Assembly: GCA_031388245.1 (NCBI GenBank)
Contig: JANNED010000174.1
Location: forward strand, 1 to 64,000
Direction: 5' to 3'
Source: JANMDU01 sp031388245
Lineage (GTDB): Bacteria > Pseudomonadota > Gammaproteobacteria > Burkholderiales > Burkholderiaceae_C
Length of the DNA: 64,000 bases
Below are positions 32,245-41,185 of the stretch, piece by piece (position 1 is the stretch's first letter; every line of letters starts with the position of its first letter). The notes under the pieces were generated by a model. The model was not told the origin of the DNA. It ran no database searches and saw only the letters and a list, made by a program, of their open reading frames with translations. The translations under genes and the position numbers were made by a program.

Positions 32245-34740
32245 ATGAATATTCGGCAAAAAATGCTGCTCGGCGCAGGCCTGTTGACCTTGATCCCCGT
32301 GCTGATCACCTCTGTTTTGCTCTCTCAAGGCGCCTCCAGCTTGGCCGATGCGGCGCTGGAGCAACGCACGCAAGCGCAGCTCAATTCTTTGCGAGACACC
32401 AAGCGCCAGCAGGTGATCGATGAGATCAATGGCCGCGTGCGAGCTTTGCAAAGCTTGGCCGCTCAACGCTCTAGCGTGGATGCCATGCGCAATCTGAAAA
32501 CAGCTTTTTACGCATCCGCCAAAGAAACCGGGCAATCCCAAGAGGCCGCCGCCGCCGCATTGAACAAATACGCGCAAGAACAGTTTGCGCCTGAATACAA
32601 CAAGCGCAATGCCGGCACATCACCTGATTTGTCGAAATTCGTGGCGGCGTTGGAAGCCAATGGCGCAGCGTTACAAACAGAATTCATCGTGCGCAACCCC
32701 AATCCGCTGGGCCAGAAAGAGCGCATGACGAAGCCTGAAGGTAATTTTGCCTATGCCCAAGCGCACAGCCAATTCCACCCCGGCCTCGAGCGGGCGCAAA
32801 AGCTCTTTGATTTCTACGACATCTTTTTGATCGATACAGAAACGGACACCGTGGTCTACACCGTGTTCAAGGAATTGGATTTTGGCAGCTCGCTGACCAA
32901 AGGGATTGCAGCGGGCACCAAGCTGGCCGAGGCTTACAACAAGGTCAAGCAATCGCCCAATCGCGACACCGCCTATCTTTCAGATTTTTCGCCCTATTTG
33001 GCCTCCTATGACGATTTGGCCGCGTTTGCAGCCGTGCCGATTTTTGAGGGCGACAGGCAAATTGGTGTGATGGCCATGCAATACCCCATTGACAAGATCT
33101 CCGAGGTGATGAGCTCCAACAAATCTTGGGAAAAGATTGGCTTGGGCAAGACGGGTGATATGTTTTTGGTGGGCCCCGATCAGTTGATGCGCACCAATGC
33201 ACGCTATTTGCAAGAAAACAAGCAAGCTTTTGCAGATTTGCTGGGCAGCAAACTCTCGGCGAATGCGAAATCCACCATGCTGAAGAAAGAATCCACGGTG
33301 GGCTTGGTGACCATCGATTCAGATGCAACGCGCCCTGCTTTGGCGGGCCAAGATGGTTTTGTAGATTTTGTGGATTACCGTGGCATCAAATCGGCGGGCT
33401 CTTATGGGGCATTGAAAGTTCAGGGCTTGAATTGGGCTCTGGTGGCGAAAATTGACGAGGCAGAAGCCGATGAGGCGGTGAACCAACTCAATCGCCAAGC
33501 GCTGATCCGCGCTGTGCTGATTGGCTTGGCCGTGGTGGTGATCGCTGGCCTTGCCGTGTCGCTGTTTTTGAGCCGCTTCTTGAGGCCGATTCAAATCCTC
33601 TCCGACACGGTGCAAAAAGTCGCCGGGGGCGAGACATCCGCTCGCAGCCAGCTCACTGAAAAAGACGAGATTGGCGATTTAGGGCGCGCTTTTGACGGCT
33701 TGCTGGATGACCGCATCACTGCTTTGGAAAAAGCCGGCCAAGAAAACGAAACCCTCAACAACTCCGTGATTGATTTGTTGCAGGCCGTGTTTCAGCTGTC
33801 CAACCGAGACTTGACCGCCCGCGCACCCGTGACCGAAGACATCATTGGCACGGTGGCCTCGTCGATCAACCAATTCTCGGACGAAACCAGCCGCACCTTG
33901 CTGGACGTGCAGAAAATTGCCAGCCAAGTGGCCATGACCTCCGAATCGGTGCGTGTGCAATCGGTGATGGTGGAAGAGACAGCCCGTGCCGAGCGCGAAG
34001 CCTTGGGTGCCATGTCTGACAATTTGAATCAAGCGACAGCACAGCTTGCGCAAGTGGCTGATCTGTCGGAGCAATCCAACAAGGCCGCTGGCGTGGCCTC
34101 CGATGCCACGCAAAATGCGCTGGTGGCGGTGCAGGGCACCGTCAAAGGCATGGATCAATTGCGCGAATCCATCTCTGACATGGAAAAGCGCTTCAAGCGC
34201 TTGGGCGAGCGCTCACAAGAGATTTCTACCGCTGTGCAGCTGATCAACGCGATCTCGGAGCGCACGCACGTGCTGGCCTTGAACGCCTCCATGCAAGCGG
34301 CCACAGCGGGCGAGGCAGGCCGTGGCTTCGCTGTGGTGGCCGAGGAGGTGCAGCGCCTGTCTGACAGCTCACGCCAAGCCACTTCAACCATCTCTCAATT
34401 GGTGGGCAACATTCAGGCCGAGACGAATGAGACGCTGTTTACCGTGAACCGACTGATTGGCGATGTGGTGCGCCAGACGGAGCTGGCACAGCGCGCCGGT
34501 GTGCAGATGAGTCAAACCCAAGAGACCACGCAGCAGCTGGTGAGCTTGGTGCGCCAGATTGCGCAGTTTTCTGAGGCGCAGGCCAAGCTGGCCGCTAATT
34601 TGCAGCAATCAGTGCTCGACATCAACGCTGGCACCGAGCAAACCTCCACCGCGATCGCCGAACAAACGGCTTCCACGCAATCGCTGGCTGATTCATCACG
34701 CCAGCTGACGGCAGCGGTCGGTCAGTTCAAGTTGGCTTGA
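32245..34740 (+). CDS. methyl-accepting chemotaxis protein (PilJ-like signalling domain)
   Basis: 831 residues. First membrane helix about 8-30, a large periplasmic Cache-like region up to about 410, second helix (AVLIGLAVVVIAGLAVSLF) about 415-440, HAMP, then coiled-coil signalling domain. The hairpin tip reads HVLALNASMQAATAGEAGRG, the PilJ version (NASMQA) rather than the flagellar form, so it signals to type IV pili. Its sensor region is larger than in classical PilJ, implying ligand sensing through Cache. Followed by the kinase gene after 31 bases. Confidence 0.83.
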   Translation: MNIRQKMLLGAGLLTLIPVLITSVLLSQGASSLADAALEQRTQAQLNSLRDTKRQQVIDEINGRVRALQSLAAQRSSVDAMRNLKTAFYASAKETGQSQEAAAAALNKYAQEQFAPEYNKRNAGTSPDLSKFVAALEANGAALQTEFIVRNPNPLGQKERMTKPEGNFAYAQAHSQFHPGLERAQKLFDFYDIFLIDTETDTVVYTVFKELDFGSSLTKGIAAGTKLAEAYNKVKQSPNRDTAYLSDFSPYLASYDDLAAFAAVPIFEGDRQIGVMAMQYPIDKISEVMSSNKSWEKIGLGKTGDMFLVGPDQLMRTNARYLQENKQAFADLLGSKLSANAKSTMLKKESTVGLVTIDSDATRPALAGQDGFVDFVDYRGIKSAGSYGALKVQGLNWALVAKIDEAEADEAVNQLNRQALIRAVLIGLAVVVIAGLAVSLFLSRFLRPIQILSDTVQKVAGGETSARSQLTEKDEIGDLGRAFDGLLDDRITALEKAGQENETLNNSVIDLLQAVFQLSNRDLTARAPVTEDIIGTVASSINQFSDETSRTLLDVQKIASQVAMTSESVRVQSVMVEETARAEREALGAMSDNLNQATAQLAQVADLSEQSNKAAGVASDATQNALVAVQGTVKGMDQLRESISDMEKRFKRLGERSQEISTAVQLINAISERTHVLALNASMQAATAGEAGRGFAVVAEEVQRLSDSSRQATSTISQLVGNIQAETNETLFTVNRLIGDVVRQTELAQRAGVQMSQTQETTQQLVSLVRQIAQFSEAQAKLAANLQQSVLDINAGTEQTSTAIAEQTASTQSLADSSRQLTAAVGQFKLA

Positions 34741-34771
34741 TCATGACAACGATGCGATCAGGCTCTGGCTC

Positions 34772-37612
34772 ATGAACATCGGCGATCTACTCAGCCTGCT
34801 GCACGAAGAATTCGCGCTGGATGTGCCGATGGCGCAGCAAGCTGCGCTGGATGCGGTGGCTCAGCCAGAGCAGGCCGCCTTGTTGCTGGAGCCTGTGGTG
34901 GGCTACATTGAGCGTTCGGTGCAAGCCAGCGCTTTGGTGAGCTTGGATGGCTGGGGCAGCTATCTCAATCAAGTCTCGCAATTCACGCAATTGCAGATGA
35001 TGTCGCCCGACAGCGCCAGCTTGCAATGGCTGGCCGGCTGGACAGCACCAGCGCAAGCCTATCTCTTACATCCCGCTGCGCCCTCGGCAGCGCAGGCCAT
35101 CATTGATTACTTGCGCGCCTGCCCGCAGGCCACGGATGATGCCGCATTGGCTCTGCTCTACACGCAGCTTTTGATGCCGCCCACGCTCACCGCAGAGGAG
35201 GCCGCTGCCGCTGAGGCTGTGGTAGAGGATGCCACGCCCGCTGATGTGAGCCTGCAAACTGAAGATGTCGATGGCAGTTTGCTCTCAGCCATGCTGCAAG
35301 ATGCGCCCGATCAGCTCGAGCGCCTCTTGGGTTATTTGGATGAATTGGCCGCCGGAAATGCGGATGCCTCTCGGCTGATCGAAGCACAGCGTATCGCCCA
35401 CACCTTCAAAGGCTCGGGCAACATCATTGGCCTGCCCGGTATTGGCCGCATTTCCCACCGTTTAGAAGATGTGATGGAGTGGACGCTGGAGCAGTGCCAA
35501 GCGGGTGAAAAAAGCAACCCAGCTGCTGTGCGCGACATGCGCCACGCGGTGGGTGTCTTGCAGCAGATGGTGGGGCATTTGCAGGGCGAAGATGCAGCGC
35601 CAGGCGGCGCGGTGGCTTGCCTACAGCGCTTGATTGATTGGGTCAATTGGATTCGGCAAGGCGTTGCGTCGTTGCAATCACCGGCAGCTTTGGCGGCTCA
35701 AAGCGCTATGAATACAATAGCAAACAATGCGGATTTAGTGCCGGCAAACGCTGAAAATGCAGCTCGAAATGAAGCTCAAAGCGCCGATGTGCAAATGCTG
35801 CGCGTTGGTGTGGATCGGCTCAGCCGCGTTTTGCGCCGCTCCACGCAATCCATCGTGGCCTCTCAGCGTGTTGGCCAGCTCGTGCGCACGGCCCATGATC
35901 GCCTGTCCAGCATTGAGACAAGCCATATGGAGCTATCGCGCCGCTTGCGTGAGCTGGAGCAAACGGTGGACAAACAGGTTGTGCAATTGCGTGGCCAAAA
36001 AGATGCCGGTGAGAATTTTGACCCGCTGGAGATGGATCGCTACGATGCGCTTTATTCTCTGTCACGGTTCGTCACCGAGGCCGTGCAAGACGAGCTGGAG
36101 CTCGCCCGCGAGGCGCGCAACCAAGTGGCTGCGGCGCAGCAGATCATTCGCGATGAAGATCAGTTTCAACGCGAGCAATACCGCGATTTGCTTGCCGCAC
36201 GCCTCGTGCCCGTGAAAAGCATCTTGCCGCGCTTGAAGCGCAATGTGGCGCAGACGGCGGCATCCACTCAAAAACAAGCGCAACTGAAAATCATGGGGGA
36301 AAACACCACGCTGGATGCCGATGTGCTCACGCGCCTGACCGAGCCGCTGTTGCATCTGCTGCGCAATGCGGTCGATCATGGGTTAGAGACTCCTGAAGAT
36401 CGCTTGCTGCTTGGCAAATCCAGCATGGGCACGATCACGCTCAGTTTTCGCCGCGTGGGCCAAGATGTGGAGCTGGTCTGCGCCGACGATGGCAAAGGCT
36501 TGGATCTGCCCACTATCTACGACAAGGCCGTGGAATATGGCTTGATTGATGCCGGCGCCAAGCTTTCTGAAGATGAGGTGCGCCGCTTGATTTTGCGCCC
36601 CGGCTTCTCCACCAAAGGTGAAGTGACCGAAGTCTCGGGCCGTGGGGTCGGCATGGATGTGGTCAACGACCGCGTCTCCGGCCTGAAAGGCCAGCTTGAG
36701 ATTGAAAGCTCACCAACGGCTGGGTCGCGTTTCATCGTGCGTGTGCCCGTATCGAGCGGCGCGGTGCAGGCCTTGATTGTGCGTTGTGCGCAAGAAGAGG
36801 TGGCGCTGCCATCGGATCAGGTCTTGCAGGCGCTCGCCGCTGACGAAGCCAGCATTGTTTTGCAAGGCGAGGGCGGCGCGCCTGTGCTGCGTCATTTGGA
36901 TCACGATTACCCCGTGTATTCTTTGGGCGTATGGCTGGGCTTTGAAGAGCCCTCGGGCATGGATTTGAAGGGCAAGCCTGCCGTGCTGTGCCGAGGTGCT
37001 GGGCAAACTGTGGCGTTGGTGGTGGATGCCGTCGTGGATGCGCGCGAGCTGATCTTGCAAGATGTCGGGCGGCTCACGCGGCGCATCGCGGGTGTCGTCG
37101 GCGGTGCTTTGCGCAACGATGGCAGGCCGATGTTTTTGCTAGATGTGGCCGCGCTTGAGCGCGCTTCGCATGTTGTACGCCGTGCAGGCTCCTCACTGGT
37201 GATGCGCCGGCGTATGGCTGTGCAGCGCACACGTGTGCTGATCGTCGATGATGCGCTTTCGGTGCGCCGCTCCATGGAGCAATTGCTGCTTGATGCGGGC
37301 TACGATGTGATCTCCGCAGCCGATGGCTTTTTGGCGCTTGAGGCGCTGCGCAGCCAAACGCCGGCGATTGTGCTCACTGATCTAGAAATGCCCAACCTCA
37401 ATGGTTTGGAGCTGACCAAGCGTTTGCGCGAGTTGCCCCAATTCATGGGCACCCCCGTGGTGATGATCACCTCACGCGCCAGCGACAAACATCGCATCTT
37501 GGCCGAAGAGGCAGGTGTGGATCTGTACCTGACCAAACCCTACACCGATGCCGCGCTGATTGAGCATGTCAAGCGCCTGACCTCACAAGATGCCTCTGCC
37601 CTCTTGATGTGA
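34772..37612 (+). CDS. hybrid CheA-type histidine kinase (ChpA/PilL-like)
   Basis: 946 residues. An N-terminal helical part (1-140) resembles a degenerate HPt. A true HPt follows, with His210 in AHTFKGSG. Then linker, dimerisation helices (about 410-460), ATPase with N-box LLRNAVDHGLE and G-boxes DDGKGLD / GRGVGMDV, CheW-like domain, and a C-terminal receiver (VLIVDDALSVRR, phospho-Asp in LTDLEMPN, Lys in YLTKPY). Only one canonical HPt, against six to eight in Pseudomonas ChpA. Residues about 311-326 in the linker come from a copy of the dispersed repeat. Ends the chemosensory operon; no methyltransferase or methylesterase gene is present. Confidence 0.85.
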   Translation: MNIGDLLSLLHEEFALDVPMAQQAALDAVAQPEQAALLLEPVVGYIERSVQASALVSLDGWGSYLNQVSQFTQLQMMSPDSASLQWLAGWTAPAQAYLLHPAAPSAAQAIIDYLRACPQATDDAALALLYTQLLMPPTLTAEEAAAAEAVVEDATPADVSLQTEDVDGSLLSAMLQDAPDQLERLLGYLDELAAGNADASRLIEAQRIAHTFKGSGNIIGLPGIGRISHRLEDVMEWTLEQCQAGEKSNPAAVRDMRHAVGVLQQMVGHLQGEDAAPGGAVACLQRLIDWVNWIRQGVASLQSPAALAAQSAMNTIANNADLVPANAENAARNEAQSADVQMLRVGVDRLSRVLRRSTQSIVASQRVGQLVRTAHDRLSSIETSHMELSRRLRELEQTVDKQVVQLRGQKDAGENFDPLEMDRYDALYSLSRFVTEAVQDELELAREARNQVAAAQQIIRDEDQFQREQYRDLLAARLVPVKSILPRLKRNVAQTAASTQKQAQLKIMGENTTLDADVLTRLTEPLLHLLRNAVDHGLETPEDRLLLGKSSMGTITLSFRRVGQDVELVCADDGKGLDLPTIYDKAVEYGLIDAGAKLSEDEVRRLILRPGFSTKGEVTEVSGRGVGMDVVNDRVSGLKGQLEIESSPTAGSRFIVRVPVSSGAVQALIVRCAQEEVALPSDQVLQALAADEASIVLQGEGGAPVLRHLDHDYPVYSLGVWLGFEEPSGMDLKGKPAVLCRGAGQTVALVVDAVVDARELILQDVGRLTRRIAGVVGGALRNDGRPMFLLDVAALERASHVVRRAGSSLVMRRRMAVQRTRVLIVDDALSVRRSMEQLLLDAGYDVISAADGFLALEALRSQTPAIVLTDLEMPNLNGLELTKRLRELPQFMGTPVVMITSRASDKHRILAEEAGVDLYLTKPYTDAALIEHVKRLTSQDASALLM
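35702..35750 (+). repeat. dispersed 45-bp repeat inside the hybrid kinase gene
   Basis: AGCGCTATGAATACAATAGCA, then AACAATGCGGATTTA, then GTGCCGGCAAACG. Well conserved and in frame. It encodes SAMNTIANNADLVPANA in the flexible linker after the HPt domain. Confidence 0.8.
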
Positions 37613-37647
37613 AGCCAGCGACGTGGCGATGCGCCTAAAATCAATGG

Positions 37648-38652
37648 ATGCACATGAGCCCACAGCAAGCCCAACAAGCCATTCAACTGGCGCTGGATAC
37701 CCTTGACATAGAAGCGGCGGCTGTCATGGGGCTTCGCACGCGCTTGGCCATTGAAGCCTCTGCAGCGCAAGCCTTCACACAAGCGCTAGAGATTGTGTTG
37801 GCCACGCAAGGCCGTGTGGTGATCATGGGGATGGGCAAAAGCGGGCATGTGGGGCGCAAAATCGCAGCCACTTTGGCCTCCACGGGCACGGCAGCGATGT
37901 TTGTTCATCCCGCAGAAGCCAGCCACGGCGATCTGGGCATGGTCAAAGCTATTGATTCGATTTTGGCGATTTCTAATTCAGGCGAATCCGAAGAACTGTC
38001 TGCCATCTTGCCTTTCATCAAACGCATGGGCGCACCATTGATCGCCATGACGGGCGGCTTGCAATCTACCCTTGCGCAGCATGCCGATGTGGTGCTGGAC
38101 AGCTCGGTGGCAAAAGAAGCTTGCCCGCTGAATCTTGCACCAACGGCCAGCACCACAGCGCAGCTGGCTTTGGGCGATGCGCTGGCCATGGCTTTGCTGG
38201 ATGCGCGTGGCTTCAAAGCCGAAGATTTTGCGCGCTCACACCCGGGCGGCAGCCTCGGGCGCAAGCTGCTGATGCATGTGCGCGATCTGATGCGCACCGG
38301 CGAGCAAGTGCCTCGCGTGTTGGCGCACGCGACATTCTCAGAGCTCATGCGCGAGATGAGCCACAAAGGCTTGGGCGCATCAGCCATCGTGGATGCCTCT
38401 GACCATGTCATGGGCATCTTTACCGATGGTGATTTGCGGCGTTTGATTGAGCGCGGCGTGGATTTACGCGAGCTCACGGCCGGTGAGGTCATGCATGCCG
38501 GCAGCTTGGCGGTATCGCCCGATGCTTTGGCCGTGGAGGCCGCCGAGCTGATGGAGCTGCATCGCATCACGAGTGTGTTGGTCACGGATGCTCAGGGCTT
38601 GCTCTTGGGTGCGCTCAACGCCAATGATTTGATGCGTGCCAAGGTGATCTGA
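37648..38652 (+). CDS. kdsD: D-arabinose 5-phosphate isomerase
   Basis: 334 residues. SIS domain 1-200 with VIMGMGKSGHVGRKIAATLASTG, the EASHGDLGM loop and the SNSGESEEL phosphate site. Then two CBS domains with DGDLRRLIERG. It converts ribulose 5-phosphate to arabinose 5-phosphate, the first step to Kdo for lipopolysaccharide. lptC follows by 15 bases; kdsC, normally in between, is absent. Start ATG 37648 or 37654. Confidence 0.93.
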   Translation: MHMSPQQAQQAIQLALDTLDIEAAAVMGLRTRLAIEASAAQAFTQALEIVLATQGRVVIMGMGKSGHVGRKIAATLASTGTAAMFVHPAEASHGDLGMVKAIDSILAISNSGESEELSAILPFIKRMGAPLIAMTGGLQSTLAQHADVVLDSSVAKEACPLNLAPTASTTAQLALGDALAMALLDARGFKAEDFARSHPGGSLGRKLLMHVRDLMRTGEQVPRVLAHATFSELMREMSHKGLGASAIVDASDHVMGIFTDGDLRRLIERGVDLRELTAGEVMHAGSLAVSPDALAVEAAELMELHRITSVLVTDAQGLLLGALNANDLMRAKVI

Positions 38653-38667
38653 AGCGGCGCTGATCTC

Positions 38668-39297
38668 ATGTCCACGCCGCAAATTCTTCGCAAGCTGATA
38701 GGCCGCGCCACCTTGTATTTGCCTGTTGCCATGATGGGGCTGCTGGCCTTGGGCAGTTGGTGGCTGGCGCGCAACACGCCCAGCATTGCCGTTGCGGCGC
38801 CAGAGCAAGCGCAGCGAAAAGAGCCTGATTATTTCCTGACGAATTTTTCTGTGAAAAGCTTCGATGCCCAAGGCTTGCTGACGAGTGAAATCTTTGGCAG
38901 CAAAGCACGGCATTTCCCGGCAACCGATGTGCTGGAGATTGACCAAGCACGTTTTAGCTCCAGCAAAGGGGCGCGACAAACCACAGGCCGTGGGGACCGC
39001 GCTTACAGCAATGGCGATGGCTCGGAAGTCCAGCTCGTAGGCAACGCGGTGGTGGTGCGCGCAGCAGGGCAAGACGCCTTGGGTCGCGAGCAGCCTCGTG
39101 TAGAGTTTCGTGGCGATTTTTTACATGCTTTTTTGCGCACCGAAGAATTGAAATCACACCAACCCGTCACCGTCGTGCGCGGAGCGGATCAGTTCAGCGG
39201 CGATGCGATGACATACAACAAAATCGATGGCATCGTTCAGCTCAATGGCCGAGTGCGCGTGCGTCTCGAATCCAGGGCCAAGCTTGATCAACGCTGA
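38668..39297 (+). CDS. lptC: lipopolysaccharide transport protein LptC
   Basis: 209 residues. One N-terminal membrane helix (about 14-30) then a periplasmic beta-jellyroll with PDYFLTNFSVKSFDAQG, RGDRAYSNGDG and GDAMTYNKIDG, the standard LptC pattern. It forms the periplasmic bridge for LPS export. It lies directly after kdsD. The partners lptA and lptB, usually next, are not in this window; an SDR gene follows instead. Confidence 0.88.
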   Translation: MSTPQILRKLIGRATLYLPVAMMGLLALGSWWLARNTPSIAVAAPEQAQRKEPDYFLTNFSVKSFDAQGLLTSEIFGSKARHFPATDVLEIDQARFSSSKGARQTTGRGDRAYSNGDGSEVQLVGNAVVVRAAGQDALGREQPRVEFRGDFLHAFLRTEELKSHQPVTVVRGADQFSGDAMTYNKIDGIVQLNGRVRVRLESRAKLDQR

Positions 39298-39323
39298 AAT
39301 CACGACTTCAAATACCAATCTTC

Positions 39324-40115
39324 ATGACCGCTCCCCTCGTCTTCATCACTGGCGCATCCAGTGGCATTGGCCAAGCGCTGGCATGGCGCTTCTATCTAGC
39401 AGGCTATCGCTTGGCATTGGTTGCACGCCGTGTTTCTGAGGTCGAATCATGGGTTAGCCGGCATAAAATAAGCACAGAGTGCTATGGTATTTATAGTGCT
39501 GATGTGGCACAAACCGATAGCATCGTGCAAGCGGGGCAAGATTGCATCGTGCGCCAAGGCATGCCCGATGTGGTGATTGCCAATGCAGGCATCAGCATCG
39601 GCATGGACAGCGCGATTCGCGAAGACATCGACGTGCTCGCGCAAACATTCGCCACCAACAACATCGGCTTGGCTGCAACCTTTCATCCTTTCATTGCTGG
39701 CATGGCGCAAAGAAAAAGCGGCACATTGGTCGGCATTGCGAGTGTGGCGGGCATTCGTGGGCTGCCCGGGCATGGCGCGTATTGTGCGAGCAAAGCGGCT
39801 GTGATCAGTTATTGCGAAAGCCTGCGCGGTGAGCTGCGCGCTCAGACGGGCAAGCATGGCGTGAAGGTGGTGACGATTGCACCCGGCTATGTGGCCACGC
39901 CGCTCACCGCGCAAAATTCCTACAGCATGCCTTTTCTGATGCAACCCGAAGATTTTGCAGATCAGGCGTTTAACGCGATCACGGCGGGGTCTAGCTACCG
40001 CGTGATTCCTTGGCAAATGGGCATCGTGGCCAAGCTTCTGCGCTTGCTGCCCAATTGGCTCTATGACAAAGCCTTAGCAGGCCGCCCACGCAAGAAACGC
40101 AAGCAGGCTCTGTAA
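39324..40115 (+). CDS. short-chain dehydrogenase/reductase
   Basis: 263 residues. TGASSGIG (9-16), NAGIS, Ser/Tyr/Lys in SVAGIRGLPGHGAYCASKAA. A C-terminal tail with RPRKKRKQAL is strongly basic and the preceding segment (IVAKLLRLLPNWLYDKAL) may associate with membrane, as in SDRs acting on lipids or sugars of the envelope. Residues about 44-60 overlap a copy of the dispersed repeat in frame. Location after kdsD-lptC suggests an envelope role (inference). Confidence 0.78.
   Translation: MTAPLVFITGASSGIGQALAWRFYLAGYRLALVARRVSEVESWVSRHKISTECYGIYSADVAQTDSIVQAGQDCIVRQGMPDVVIANAGISIGMDSAIREDIDVLAQTFATNNIGLAATFHPFIAGMAQRKSGTLVGIASVAGIRGLPGHGAYCASKAAVISYCESLRGELRAQTGKHGVKVVTIAPGYVATPLTAQNSYSMPFLMQPEDFADQAFNAITAGSSYRVIPWQMGIVAKLLRLLPNWLYDKALAGRPRKKRKQAL
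39454..39501 (-). repeat. dispersed 45-bp repeat inside the SDR gene
   Basis: On the minus strand: AGCACTATAAATACCATAGCA, then CTCTGTGCTTATTTT, then ATGCCGGCTAAC. In the gene it is read as SRHKISTECYGIYSAD, a segment that in SDRs normally forms the helix and strand before the conserved Asp-Val. Confidence 0.75.
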
Positions 40116-40130
40116 GCGCATCCCAAAGCC

Positions 40131-41090
40131 TTAGAGCACGCCCTTTTCTTTGTAGAAACGCATTGCGCCAGAATGGAACGGCACGACACGATTGAGCGGC
40201 GCGTTCTGCATGCGTGTGGGCGCTGCGCTGGTGTGAATCTGTACGGGGTTGTCTAGAGAAAGCACTTGACGCGTGATCCAGTAGGCATCGGCTTCTGGGA
40301 ACTCAGCATGCGCCATCACGAAATTCCAAGCAGCCACGGATTGAACGGCTTGAGTCTGTCCGCGATAGGTATTACTCGCGATCTGGGCAGGGCTCAAAAA
40401 TGCAAATCGTTTGAGCATGGCTGTCTGCGCTTCATCGCTCAGACCAAATACGATTGCTTCAGTGCTGTCAGCTACTTGCTTGAGCGCTGGAATGGGCAGC
40501 GCTGCCCCTTGCCAGAGCGCATCGATTTGGCCAGAGAGCAAATCCGTGGCCAATGCAGCCGGTGTGCCGTTGACGATTTTTGCGTTAACGCCCGTCACCT
40601 CCAGCAAGCCTTTGAAGAAACTCTCCGCTGGTCCACCTGCGGGCCCCACGCCCACGCGTTTGTCGCGCAAGCCTACCACCGAATCAATCCCCGAACGGCG
40701 CAGCGCTGCGATTTGAAAGGAGGTCTCGTACATCGGAAACAGCGCACGCAAATGGGTAAATTTCTGGCCTTGAGTCCAAGAGCCCGTGCCATTCAGTGCT
40801 TCATGCGCTGTGCCGAGAAACACCGTTGCAAGTTGCTGCTTTTCTACGTCGATTTTGCGGATGTTCTCAATCGAACCGGCTGAAGTTAAAGCTTGTGCCT
40901 TCAAACCTTGGCTGCGCAAAACTTGCGCCAAGCCTTGCGCGTAAGGCAAAAATGCGCTGCCTTGGCCGGCGCTGTAAATGCCCACCTCGGCAAGTGTGGG
41001 GCGAGCAGGTGCAGGACTGGCGCAGCCGATGAAGCTCAGGCTGCCGGCGCTGGCGGAACTGAGCATGAGGGCACGGCGAGAGAAGTGCAT
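40131..41090 (-). CDS. TAXI-family solute-binding lipoprotein (TRAP type)
   Basis: 319 residues from ATG 41090, with GGAG six bases ahead. Lipobox SFIGC after an Arg-Arg signal. TAXI hallmark near the mature start (YSAGQGSAFLPYAQGLA) and later GPAGGPAESFFKGLL. Such proteins deliver organic acids to a fused TRAP permease, but no TRAP membrane gene is adjacent, so it either serves a distant permease or acts as a sensor. Convergent with the SDR gene, 15 bases apart. Confidence 0.78.
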   Translation of the reverse strand: MHFSRRALMLSSASAGSLSFIGCASPAPARPTLAEVGIYSAGQGSAFLPYAQGLAQVLRSQGLKAQALTSAGSIENIRKIDVEKQQLATVFLGTAHEALNGTGSWTQGQKFTHLRALFPMYETSFQIAALRRSGIDSVVGLRDKRVGVGPAGGPAESFFKGLLEVTGVNAKIVNGTPAALATDLLSGQIDALWQGAALPIPALKQVADSTEAIVFGLSDEAQTAMLKRFAFLSPAQIASNTYRGQTQAVQSVAAWNFVMAHAEFPEADAYWITRQVLSLDNPVQIHTSAAPTRMQNAPLNRVVPFHSGAMRFYKEKGVL

Positions 41091-41185
41091 GTGTGTCTCC
41101 AAAAAGATTTGGCATCTCATGATGCGGTAGAAAATGATGATCAGCAACGAATTCTGCGCATCAGATCATGCCCATCGGTCATGGA

